Assembly (NCBI GenBank): GCA_021730205.1
Contig: CP072533.1
Location: forward strand, 773,380 to 837,379
Direction: 5' to 3'
Origin: Candidatus Ruthia sp. Cpac_8_S14
GTDB lineage: Bacteria > Pseudomonadota > Gammaproteobacteria > PS1 > Pseudothioglobaceae
DNA length: 64,000 nt
Shown: piece after piece, positions 51,567 to 59,582 of the stretch
How the letters are laid out: each line of letters starts with the position of its first letter
Numbering within the stretch: the first letter of the stretch is position 1
The notes under the pieces: model-generated
Seen by the model: the letters and a program-made list of their open reading frames with translations, nothing else
Told to the model about the DNA's origin: nothing
The model's database searches: none
Position numbers and translations under genes: made by a program

Positions 51567-51672
51567 AAGATAACATTATAATTCAATATATGAAATATGG
51601 AAATCACTTAAAAAAAATTCATCATTTAGCTCAATATTTTCATCAAAAAAATAACGCAAGCTCAAAGTATTC

Positions 51673-52416
51673 ATGAAAAAAACTGCTCGACAGTTTATTA
51701 ACAATCTAACTGATAGTGCTAAAGATTTAGCCCCTATTATGGGTGTAATTGCTTTTTTCCAAATTGTTGTGCTTCAACAAAGCATTCCTAACTTAATGGA
51801 CATTATGATTGGAACAGAGTTTGTTCTATTGGGTTTAACTTTATTCGTCTACGGACTCAAACTAGGGTTGTTTCCTATTGGTGAAACACTGGCTTACAGT
51901 TTTGTCAAAAAAGGGTCAATTTTTTGGTTGCTTTTATTTGCCTTTGCCTTAGGATTTGGCACCACAGTAGCAGAACCTGCTCTTATAGCAGTGGCTAATG
52001 AAGCAGCTAAAGTCGCTCAACTGGGTGGCATTGTCAATACACAAACAGAACTCAATAGTTATGCGCAAACATTACGCTTTACTGTGGGTACCTCTGTGGG
52101 CCTAGCTGTAGTGATTGGCGTGCTCAGAATTTTAAAAGGTTGGCCAATACAATACTTAATTATTGGTGGTTATTTCCTAGTAATTGCTACGACTTTTTTT
52201 GCACCAGACTTTATCATTGGCATCGCTTATGACTCGGGTGGTGTGACTACCAGTACCATTACTGTACCGCTACTCACTGCACTTGGCGTTGGCTTAGCAA
52301 GTTCAATTAGTGGCAGAAATCCATTAACCGATGGCTTTGGCATGATTGCCATTGCCTCACTATTACCCATTATTGCAGTGATGTTGTTTGGTATATTGTA
52401 TGGGCCTAGTGGATAA
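51673..52416 (+). CDS. DUF1538 membrane protein, first copy
   Basis: This 247-residue polytopic inner-membrane protein has six or so hydrophobic segments. Family blocks are [39 protein letters not shown] and [23 protein letters not shown]1538 proteins are uncharacterised; two copies are often encoded together or fused, which suggests a paired-repeat transporter. It opens a four-gene plus-strand unit with a second DUF1538 gene, a PII-like protein and a CBS protein. The first residues ([20 protein letters not shown]) are cytoplasmic and polar. Confidence 0.88.
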   Translation: MKKTARQFINNLTDSAKDLAPIMGVIAFFQIVVLQQSIPNLMDIMIGTEFVLLGLTLFVYGLKLGLFPIGETLAYSFVKKGSIFWLLLFAFALGFGTTVAEPALIAVANEAAKVAQLGGIVNTQTELNSYAQTLRFTVGTSVGLAVVIGVLRILKGWPIQYLIIGGYFLVIATTFFAPDFIIGIAYDSGGVTTSTITVPLLTALGVGLASSISGRNPLTDGFGMIAIASLLPIIAVMLFGILYGPSG

Positions 52417-53140
52417 CTTTATTAGCATGTTCTGGGGTGTAGCCCCTATTGCGGTGGTGTTGTTTGGTTTCCAAATCATCATTCTTAGACAGAAAATACC
52501 ACATTTAAAGAAGATTATTATCGGGTTTATTTTGGTGTGGATTGGGCTCACTTTATTTATTGTTGGCTTAGAAAAAGCACTATTCCCTCTAGGAAAATTA
52601 ATGGCAAACCAGCTTACATCAAGTAATTTTATCGGCAGTGGCAGACTTGGTTGGGGTGATTATTATTGGGTTTATATTTTTGCAGCTAGCATTGGTTTTG
52701 CCACAACCATTGCTGAGCCATCCTTATTAGCGGTTGCCATTAAGGCCAACCAAGTCTCTGGTGGTTTTATCAAAGTATGGCCTTTACGAATTGCAGTTGC
52801 CATTGGTGTGGCTGTGGGTATTGCCATAGGGAGTTTTCGCATTGTAGCTGGATTGCCACTACATTACTTTATTATTACTGGCTACGTTGTTGTACTGATA
52901 CAAACCTATTTTGCACCTAAAAATATTATTGCACTTGCCTATGATTCTGGCGGTGTCACCACATCTACCGTAACCGTGCCACTGGTTGCAGCTCTTGGAC
53001 TTGGACTTGCGAGTACAATTGATGGACGTTCTGCACTTATTGATGGTTTTGGTTTAATCGCCTTTGCCTCACTATTTCCCATTATGAGCGTGATGGCTTA
53101 CGTACAAATTATGAAATTTTTAAAACAAGATAAAAAATAG
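52403..53140 (+). CDS. DUF1538 membrane protein, second copy
   Basis: This second DUF1538 membrane protein is about 245 residues long. It repeats the blocks of the first: [60 protein letters not shown]. The frame is open from ATG 52388; ATG 52403 (MGLVDNF) leaves a short overlap with the first gene and looks better placed. The shared [11 protein letters not shown] motif in a membrane segment suggests a substrate- or ion-binding element. The two proteins probably form a heterodimer. Confidence 0.88.
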   Translation, partial: GLVDNFISMFWGVAPIAVVLFGFQIIILRQKIPHLKKIIIGFILVWIGLTLFIVGLEKALFPLGKLMANQLTSSNFIGSGRLGWGDYYWVYIFAASIGFATTIAEPSLLAVAIKANQVSGGFIKVWPLRIAVAIGVAVGIAIGSFRIVAGLPLHYFIITGYVVVLIQTYFAPKNIIALAYDSGGVTTSTVTVPLVAALGLGLASTIDGRSALIDGFGLIAFASLFPIMSVMAYVQIMKFLKQDKK

Positions 53141-53148
53141 GTGAGATT

Positions 53149-53499
53149 ATGCACTTTAAACTGATTATCGCTTTTGTTGATTCTGACAAAACTGACAAAA
53201 TACTTGAGGCTACTAGAGTAAAAGGCGCCACAGGTTCAACCATTATCTCTCAAGCACGAGGAGAGGGCCTCAAGCACAACAAAACATTTTTAGGGCTCAG
53301 TATTGAAACACCTAGAGATGTCTTATTACTACTTGTAGAGCAACACCTTTCTAGAGATATACTAGAAACAATTGCTGATACAGGCCACTTTGAATCCAAT
53401 CCACAAGAAGGGATTGCTTTTCAAATTGATGTCGAGGATGCTGTTGGCGTCATGCATCAAATTCATGCACTAGAACACACTATAGAGGAGAAAATATAA
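53149..53499 (+). CDS. PII-like regulatory protein
   Basis: This 116-residue protein has the GlnB/PII ferredoxin-like fold: MHFKLIIAFVDSDKTDKILE starts beta-1/alpha-1, a T-loop-like segment follows (ISQARGEGLKHNKTFLGL), and a C-terminal tail HALEHTIEEKI. The uridylylation Tyr of GlnB is absent. It lies 8 bp after the second DUF1538 gene and overlaps the CBS gene by 1 bp. By analogy with GlnK-AmtB and SbtB-SbtA it may gate the DUF1538 pair in response to a nucleotide or small molecule. That role is inferred. Confidence 0.8.
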   Translation: MHFKLIIAFVDSDKTDKILEATRVKGATGSTIISQARGEGLKHNKTFLGLSIETPRDVLLLLVEQHLSRDILETIADTGHFESNPQEGIAFQIDVEDAVGVMHQIHALEHTIEEKI

Positions 53500-53903
53500 T
53501 GACAAATAATACAATACCAACCCTAGTAAGAGATGTTATGTGGACACAGGTCGATATTGTTGATTCAAAATGCACTGTGCAAAATGCACTTAATGACATG
53601 CAACATAAAAAAACTAAAATGCTTTTGGTTGATAAATCTCATGAGTATGACGAATACGGCATAGTGCTGATTGCTGACATTGCCTCTAAAGTCATTGCCA
53701 AAGACCGAGCCCTTGACCGAGTCAATGTATATGAAATTATGAACAAACCTGTCATCTCAGTTCGACCTAATATGGACATTCGCTATTGCATAAGACTATT
53801 AACAAATCTTGGTTTGTCTCGTTGCCCAGTTCTGGATAATGGAAAAATTGTTGGCGTGGTTAGCTTAACCAACATTGTTTTTAATGGTTTACGGGTTGTG
53901 TAG
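53499..53903 (+). CDS. Tandem CBS-domain protein
   Basis: This 134-residue protein consists of two CBS motifs (VRDVMWTQVDIVDSKCTVQN; VYEIMNKPVISVRPNMDIRY ... GLSRCPVLDNGKIVGVVSLT), which typically bind adenosyl ligands such as AMP, ATP or SAM. It has no other domain. Its start overlaps the PII-like gene by 1 bp. With the PII-like protein it gives the DUF1538 operon two separate ligand-sensing modules. Confidence 0.85.
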   Translation: MTNNTIPTLVRDVMWTQVDIVDSKCTVQNALNDMQHKKTKMLLVDKSHEYDEYGIVLIADIASKVIAKDRALDRVNVYEIMNKPVISVRPNMDIRYCIRLLTNLGLSRCPVLDNGKIVGVVSLTNIVFNGLRVV

Positions 53904-54004
53904 TAAGAAAATATTAACAAATTAACATATAGTGATATATTTATTATTTTATTTCAACCTGCTAGAATGCTGAAATATTTTAATTTTAACAACAGGAAAG
54001 AGAA

Positions 54005-54658
54005 ATGAATGGAATTGTCAATCTAGTCAAATGGTTGTTAATTATCATCGGTGCTATTGCAACTTATTATGCCGTATCACTACAAATCAAATACGATGGT
54101 GTGACTGGAAAGATCATCAGTGAAATGATTTCACCAAAACTACACCCGGAGTCTATGGCCAAAGTCTATATGCCAATGGCAAATACTTTATTGGATACAG
54201 GCGATATTACCATGGCATCTGTTGTACGCGTTAAAGTAGCTGATGACGTCTCAAATGAGGATGTAGAAGAGGCGATGGAAAGTATCGCAACTGCTGAAAG
54301 TATTCGTTCTGTTGGCATGTTGCCATTGTCAGAAATGGTTGAAATTCAAACCAATTCAGAAGGCGTCACCAAAGGTCATCCAGATTTTAAAAAACAACGT
54401 TTCTTAAAAATTTACCAATATTGTTCACCGCGTACAGCTATGACTATGGTTGATCACTCAGATGCATTTTCAGCTTACTTGCCTTGTCGTATCACACTTA
54501 TTGAAGACAAATTTGGACGAAGATGGCTCTATACACTAGACATGGATGCCATGATTTATGGTGGTGTCCCACTACCAGGTTACTTACTTGAAAAGGTACT
54601 GGCAGTTCAAGAAACCATGAATGCTATTCAAAATGGCGGTGCAGAGGGAGATTTTTAG
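54005..54658 (+). CDS. Membrane-anchored DUF302 protein
   Basis: This 217-residue protein has one N-terminal membrane helix (LVKWLLIIIGAIATYYAVSL) and a DUF302 domain from about residue 125 (FLKIYQYCSPRTAMTMVDHS, then YLPCRITLIEDKFGRRWLYT). DUF302 proteins are common in sulfur oxidisers but have no established role. The residues between the helix and the domain are acidic. A GGAAAG ribosome-binding site lies upstream and a terminator follows. It stands 101 bp after the CBS gene on the same strand and may be transcribed separately. Confidence 0.85.
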   Translation: MNGIVNLVKWLLIIIGAIATYYAVSLQIKYDGVTGKIISEMISPKLHPESMAKVYMPMANTLLDTGDITMASVVRVKVADDVSNEDVEEAMESIATAESIRSVGMLPLSEMVEIQTNSEGVTKGHPDFKKQRFLKIYQYCSPRTAMTMVDHSDAFSAYLPCRITLIEDKFGRRWLYTLDMDAMIYGGVPLPGYLLEKVLAVQETMNAIQNGGAEGDF

Positions 54659-54677
54659 AAAAACTTGTCACTATATT

Positions 54678-54706
54678 AAAAAAACCGTCTTTTAGGCGGT
54701 TTTTTT
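54678..54706 (+). terminator. Intrinsic terminator after the DUF302 gene
   Basis: AAAAAACCG pairs with CGGTTTTTT around a short T-rich loop, with a final run of seven T. It stands about 20 bases past the stop codon. Confidence 0.85.
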
Positions 54707-54749
54707 ATGTCAGAATAAAAAAACTTAAATTTACTTAAAGGTATAAAAA

Positions 54750-55700
54750 ATGAAACCCGTTTATCATGAATTAGATTTTAATCTCACTTGTATTGATACA
54801 CAACACATACGCAAAGACTTTGTGGCTAGCTATTTAATTGAAGACAATGGACGGGCTGCTTTTATTGATACGGGCTGCCATCTTTCGGTGCCAATCCTAC
54901 TGGCCACACTAAATGCAAAAAATATTAGCCGCGAAAGTATCGACTATATTCTATTAACCCACATTCATTATAGACCATGCAGGTAGTGCAGGTGAACTTA
55001 TCAAGCATCTACCTAATGCCATGGTTTATGTGCACGAATATGGCTACAAGCATTTAATTGACCCTTCAAAATTACGCGCAGGCGTTGTACAAGTTTATAG
55101 CGAATTGTTTTTTTAAGCAATTTTTAGGTGATTTAATCCCCATATCAGAACAACGTATCATCATTGCCAAAGATAGTGATGAAATAACGCTGGGCAAGCG
55201 AATATTAAGATTTATCAATACACCAGGACATGCACGCCACCACGTATGTATTTGGGATGAAAAATCACGTGGCATTTTTTCTGGTGATACACTCGGTGTG
55301 AGTTATCGAGAATTTAACACCAGTCAAGGTAAGCTCATTTTCCCGCCCACCACCCCCATACAGTTTGACCCAGAAGTATGGAAAAAAACTATCAATCAGC
55401 TAATGGATCTTAAACCAAAATACGCTTATTTAATACACTTTAACCGCATTGATTTTAACCAAGATTCAGCCAATATGCTCATTGAACATATTAATGGATT
55501 TGTTAATATTGCCAACACCTTAAAAAAAACACAATCTAATCGCGTTAAAGCCATTAAAAAAGTCCTTCTTAATTATTTTATTAGCATTTGCTAGTAAACA
55601 AGGTGTAACGCTTGATGAACAACAACAAATCAAACTCTTTAAGGATGATTTAGGAATTTGCGCCCAAGGTCTTAATGTTTGGCTTAATCATCAAAACTAA
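54750..55700 (+). pseudogene. MBL-fold metallohydrolase, frameshifted
   Basis: The first frame gives SYLIEDNGRAAFIDTGCHLS and YILLTHIH, then breaks. The second gives DHAGSAGELIKHLPNAMVYV with HEYGYKHLIDPSKLRAGVVQ. The third gives QFLGDLIPISEQRIIIAKDS, INTPGHARHHVCIWDEKSRG, FSGDTLGVSYREF, and a last shift gives ASKQGVTLDEQQQIKLFKDD to a TAA at 55698-55700. The joined HxHxDH, H and D motifs are those of an MBL-fold hydrolase of about 310 residues. The middle break lies in a T7 run at about 55106-55113. At least three lesions inactivate it as read. Confidence 0.75.
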
Positions 55701-55713
55701 ATTAGAAAAAATA

Positions 55714-55822
55714 ATTTTTGGTTTTTACAGAAACAACAATATTTAGCAAACTATTGAGAGAATATCTAAGTGCCGATGTGCTCAAAAAAATTAAACAGGA
55801 GATAGACAATGAAAAATCGTGA
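55714..55822 (+). pseudogene. Truncated RelE/HigB-type toxin
   Basis: A short frame reads FLVFTETTIFSKLLREYLSA then DVLKKIKQEIDNEKS and stops at 55820-55822, overlapping the antitoxin start. The opening matches NadT/HigB-type toxins (F-ETPIFTK-I---LSDEEY--LQ--L). Only about 33 of the usual 100 or so codons remain, so the catalytic part is gone. Confidence 0.5.
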
Positions 55823-56096
55823 TATAGGTTTAGAAGTTTTACAAGGTATCAAAGAAATTAAAGATTTCAGTCAAGGGAAAAAGACGCTTAAAACTAGAGA
55901 ATTTAAGGAAGTGTCACCTGTACATATTATTCGAAAAAAGCTAAACCTATCTCAATTTAACTTTGCTAATTTAATCGGCGTTAACGTCCGCACCATACAA
56001 GATTGGGAGCGAGGAAAAAGAAACCCAACAGGGTCTGCAAAATCCTTACTCAGAATTGCTGAACAAAGACCAGAAATATTTACACAAATACACTAA
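55809..56096 (+). CDS. XRE-family antitoxin (NadS/HigA-like)
   Basis: This 95-residue helix-turn-helix protein has an N-terminal region with GLEVLQGIKEIKDFSQGKK and a C-terminal XRE domain (IRKKLNLSQFNFANLIGVNV, RTIQDWERGKRNPTGSAKSL). This layout is typical of NadS-like antitoxins encoded after a RelE-type toxin. Its toxin is reduced to a stub just upstream, so it is an orphan that may persist as a DNA-binding repressor. The frame is intact, with AGGAGA as ribosome-binding site. Confidence 0.85.
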   Translation: MKNRDIGLEVLQGIKEIKDFSQGKKTLKTREFKEVSPVHIIRKKLNLSQFNFANLIGVNVRTIQDWERGKRNPTGSAKSLLRIAEQRPEIFTQIH

Positions 56097-56139
56097 AAAA
56101 AGCACTTGCAATAAACAACCATTTGTGAAAATTTAAGTA

Positions 56140-57570
56140 CTAAACATCAACTTTATCCATAATAAATTGCGTTAATAGTGATACTGGTCGTCCTGTTGCG
56201 CCTTTTTTATCACCACTTAACCACGCCGTACCTGCAATGTCTAAATGCGCCCAGCGATAATCTTGGGTAAATCTGGATAAGAAACACCCGGCAGTAATAG
56301 AACCCGCTTCACGCCCGCCAATATTTGCCATATCGGCAAAATTTGATTTCAGCAATTCATCATACTCATCTTCAATGGGTAATTGCCACACGCCATCAAG
56401 CGCAGTTTTAGAAGCGTTGATAATATCATCAGCCAAATTTTGGTCATTACTCATAAGCCCAGAATTGTGCTTACCTAATGCAATAATCACTGCACCCGTA
56501 AGTGTGGCAACATCAATCACCACTTTTGGGTCAAACTTCTTAACATAAGTAAGTGCATCACACAAAATCAAACGCCCTTCTGCATCTGTGTTCAAAATTT
56601 CAATCGTTTGTCCTGACATAGACTTAACAACATCGCCAGGTTTAGAGGCATTATGCGCTGGCATATTTTCAACACTTGGCACCACAACAACTAAATTAAT
56701 GTTTGGCTTAATTTTCGCAATAGCACGCATTGTACCTAATACGCAAGCTGCACCACACATGTCATATTTCATCTCATCCATACCTACACCAGGTTTAAGT
56801 GAGATACCGCCACTATCAAAAGTAACGCCTTTACCCACTAGTACAATCGGCTTTTCATTGCCATTACCTTGATAACTTAAACTAATGAGTCTTGGCGGCT
56901 CGATTGAGCCTTTAGAAACTGACAATAGAGACCTCATACCAAGTTTATCTATGTCCGACTCTTTCAGGATTTCATACTCAAGATTAAATTCCTTAGCTAA
57001 AGACATGGCTGCATCTGCCAAATAGCTAGGTGTACAGATATTAGATGGTAAGTCCCCTAGATGGCGTGTCAAAGACATACCATCAGCAATTGCCTGACCT
57101 TGCATTAAGGCCTGTGTATTATCTATACTAGATTGAACAGCAATGTATTCAATGCTACTACTTGGCTTACTATCATTACCTATTTTTTGAACTTCATAAG
57201 TTGCATTACACATTACCTTAGCAGTTGTTTTATGTACCCACGATTCATCAAAACCTTTAATTTCAACATTCTGAATCATTAAATTTTTAGCCTTCATCTC
57301 AACAAGTATAACACTCACAGCACTCAGCGCTTTAACATAGTCTTTAGCACTCACAACTGCATCACCAAGCCCAGCAACAATTATCTGTTTGGATTTAAAA
57401 CCAGCAACCAAACTTAATAATAGCGCCTTTCCAGGTTTAGACTCAAAATGATTAAGTTCAATTAATTTTTGAACATTCTCATCATCAAAAACCGTATCAG
57501 CATTAGAAAATACAACCACGCCATCGCCCTCAAAATTCTGAATTGTTTCATTAATCAGTGAAAATTCCAT
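56140..57570 (-). CDS. pepA: Leucyl aminopeptidase (PepA family, M17)
   Basis: This 476-residue M17 dizinc aminopeptidase has the conserved segments KGVTFDSGGISLKPGVGMDE, YDMCGAACVLGTMRA and the signature NTDAEGRLILCDALTYV, with the metal ligands present. The N-terminal macro-like domain covers about 1-160. It degrades N-terminal residues of peptides; E. coli PepA also binds DNA at cer sites, which cannot be judged here. It is complete. Confidence 0.94.
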   Translation of the reverse strand: MEFSLINETIQNFEGDGVVVFSNADTVFDDENVQKLIELNHFESKPGKALLLSLVAGFKSKQIIVAGLGDAVVSAKDYVKALSAVSVILVEMKAKNLMIQNVEIKGFDESWVHKTTAKVMCNATYEVQKIGNDSKPSSSIEYIAVQSSIDNTQALMQGQAIADGMSLTRHLGDLPSNICTPSYLADAAMSLAKEFNLEYEILKESDIDKLGMRSLLSVSKGSIEPPRLISLSYQGNGNEKPIVLVGKGVTFDSGGISLKPGVGMDEMKYDMCGAACVLGTMRAIAKIKPNINLVVVVPSVENMPAHNASKPGDVVKSMSGQTIEILNTDAEGRLILCDALTYVKKFDPKVVIDVATLTGAVIIALGKHNSGLMSNDQNLADDIINASKTALDGVWQLPIEDEYDELLKSNFADMANIGGREAGSITAGCFLSRFTQDYRWAHLDIAGTAWLSGDKKGATGRPVSLLTQFIMDKVDV

Positions 57571-57652
57571 CTCATTACCTCATCAAAAATATAATGCTCG
57601 TATTCTACCTAAAAAGGTAAAATTAATCGGTTTATTCAAGCAATCATTCATT

Positions 57653-57910
57653 ATGTTTAAATTACTATTTATCACAATCATCTTACTTGTTAATAGTGCT
57701 TTTGCAAACAAAGATACAATCATCAATAGTTTGTATCCATTTTTTGGCACAATTGACAAACAAGATATTGTCAAAACGCCGTTTGATGGTATTTTTGAGG
57801 TAATTGTTCATGATCCCATTGATTCTCTTGAGGCAGATGAATGATTTGGGTATTACTGTTAAACACCTCGCTTCGCCACTCCGCATCTTTACATCCAAGC
57901 ACTTATAACC
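57653..57910 (+). pseudogene. dsbC: DsbC disulfide isomerase, pseudogene with catalytic deletion
   Basis: A signal peptide (MFKLLFITIILLVNSAFA) and the DsbC dimerisation domain (INSLYPFFGTIDKQDIVKTP, FDGIFEVIVHDP) end after LEADE. In the next frame NDLGITVKHLASPLRIFT follows, which matches the central part of DsbC after the CxxC site. A deletion has removed the active-site CGYC region and the frame shifts. The 64-codon open part cannot act as an isomerase. Confidence 0.6.
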
Positions 57911-57929
57911 ATTCGCGTGCACGCCTCGC

Positions 57930-58414
57930 TTAAATTTAGGCCATTATTAATAAAAACTACAAGAAGAAGACACCTCTCATCTCAACAGCTCACTATAATG
58001 CCACAAGCTTTAGTGCTGGATAAAGCCCACTGCAGTATTTAAAACTTAGAAAAATTTGAACAAGGGATTTGGGACTTGTTACCTCCAAGCTGCCTCAGCT
58101 CAATTAGCTACACCATTATTAAACCCAAAATACTGACTTAGTCTTAGATGCTTGCAGCGCATTAGGCGGTAAAGTCACGCATCTATGTGAGTTGGCACCA
58201 CAATATGCAAAGTTATTGTACTTAATGATGATAATCGGCTCACAAAAGTCAGCTAAAATACACAACGTCTTAAAATAAAAAAAATCCTTGAAAACTTATG
58301 GCAAATGCTAAAACCAAGTGTCATACTACTATACGCCACCCACTTACTCAATCTTAAAGGCTGAAAATGAACAAATCAGCTATTCACTAGCAAAATTCAC
58401 GCATGTTTTTTCTG
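57930..58414 (+). pseudogene. rsmB: RsmB (Sun) 16S rRNA m5C methyltransferase, pseudogene
   Basis: Pieces are KFEQGIWDLLPPS, QAASAQLA-like sequence, NTDLVLDACSALGGKVTHLC then ELAPQYAK, and LKAENEQISYSLAKF near the end. The LDACAAPGGKTTHLCELAP motif of Sun/RsmB is recognisable (APG has become ALG). The PC catalytic block appears as YATHLLNLKAENEQ in another frame, without the cysteine. Many stops and deletions are present. E. coli RsmB modifies C967 of 16S rRNA. Confidence 0.65.
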
Positions 58415-58700
58415 TTATAATTTTGACAGGTTGCCTGATACAGTAAAACCCTCTTTTATATACTGTTGAGGTGTAAAAAATAGTATCTTTTTTCTAAGCT
58501 TAGAACTGTCACAATGTTCCGCCCCAAATAAGGGTTCATGACTGATATAAACTCATCTAATGAATTGTGCTCTGCTTTAATGGCTTTTAAAAACTATGCT
58601 TAACTCTTTTATCAACATGAGTTCGATAGGGCTTAATAAAAAAATCTAAACCCATTGCTGACACCTTGTAAGTAAATTTTCTTGAAACAAGTGTCTAGTT
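58415..58700 (-). pseudogene. Reverse transcriptase C-terminal (thumb) remnant
   Basis: On the minus strand, FTYKVSAMGLDFFIKPYRTH then VDKRVKHSF recalls the G-DFLGYFI-P-Y--VR-RV motif of retron-like bacterial reverse transcriptases. It is followed by AIKAEHNSLDEFISVMNPYL (like LLASINSYLGH) and EHCDSSKLRKKI. The palm domain with YADD is absent. Frameshifts and a stop are present. The assignment rests on the order and spacing of these three blocks. Confidence 0.45.
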
Positions 58701-59111
58701 CCAAGGTTTTAAAAAAATTGATATCTCCTCGATAATTCTCTTTAAGAAACTGGATTTAAAGGATTTAGAGGTTAGAGAAACTCGGGGTACTTAGAAAGCG
58801 ATTTAGAAACTAAAGAGCTTGGGGATATTTTTGAACGTGCTTGTTGCTAGATTTTGTGACATTGGGTGCTCCTTATTATTTGAAAGTATTTTTTAGAACT
58901 AGTAATGTGTTTTATACTGATTTTCTTTTAAAAAATGTTGAATATGAACTTTATTGATGACAGCGTTATAATTATAATATGAATTATATAAATTAAATTT
59001 TGAGTCTTGCCTAAAAAGTAGTCCTGATTATGGCTTTTTTTAATATTTGATGCTATTAATTAATTTTTAAACATTAAAATAAAGTTTTGGCAAAAAAACA
59101 TTCATCTAGCA
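58701..59111. other. AT-rich stretch without a recognisable gene
   Basis: About 410 bp between the reverse-transcriptase remnant and ispF. Minus-strand scraps such as MSQNLATSTFKNIPK cannot be assigned. The upstream part of the reverse transcriptase would be expected here but is not detectable. Any ispF promoter should lie in the last 100 bp. Confidence 0.4.
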
Positions 59112-59582
59112 ATGAAAATCAAAACTGGGCTAGGACAAGACTCCCACGCATTTTGTGATACGAACAAACCACTTGTTTTATCGGGTGTTGTGTTTGATTA
59201 TCCAAAAAGTCTTAATACTAATAGTGATGGTGATGTGGTTTTTCATTCAATTACGAATGCGATTTCTTCTATTACTGGCATTAACGTATTGGGCGCTAAA
59301 GCAGATGCTTTATATAAAAAAGGTGTGGTTGATAGTGCTGAATATTTGAAGTTAGCGTTTCATGATTTAAACCATTGGAAAATTCAACATGTTGCTATTG
59401 CTATTGAATGTTTACACCCTAAAATCTCACCCATGATTGAAAAAATGAAATTTAGTGCTTCCAAATTACTGGATATTGTACCCGAAGATGTGGGTATTAC
59501 CGCCACCACTGGCGAAGGACTGACTGAGTTTGGCAAAGGTAATGGTATTCAAGTTTTTAGTATTATTACGGTAACAAAATAA
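59112..59582 (+). CDS. ispF: Divergent 2-C-methyl-D-erythritol 2,4-cyclodiphosphate synthase
   Basis: This 156-residue IspF-fold protein catalyses the fifth step of the MEP isoprenoid pathway if the family assignment holds. Metal ligands are present as GLGQDSHAF (Asp, His) and SDGDVVFHSITNAI (His). The C-terminal loop is ITATTGEGLTEFGKGNGIQV, where typical IspF has ATTTEKLGFTGRGEGI, and the usual D-G-xFPD loop is replaced by AKADALYKKG. This matches a divergent IspF subfamily rather than decay. Its stop overlaps the murC start in TAATG. Confidence 0.75.
   Translation: MKIKTGLGQDSHAFCDTNKPLVLSGVVFDYPKSLNTNSDGDVVFHSITNAISSITGINVLGAKADALYKKGVVDSAEYLKLAFHDLNHWKIQHVAIAIECLHPKISPMIEKMKFSASKLLDIVPEDVGITATTGEGLTEFGKGNGIQVFSIITVTK

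Noticed and set aside
51673-53140. The two DUF1538 genes as one gene split by a frameshift
   Set aside because: Each copy has its own polar start and complete set of family blocks, the second has a suitable ATG, and the overlap is short. Paired single-domain DUF1538 genes are a plausible natural arrangement.
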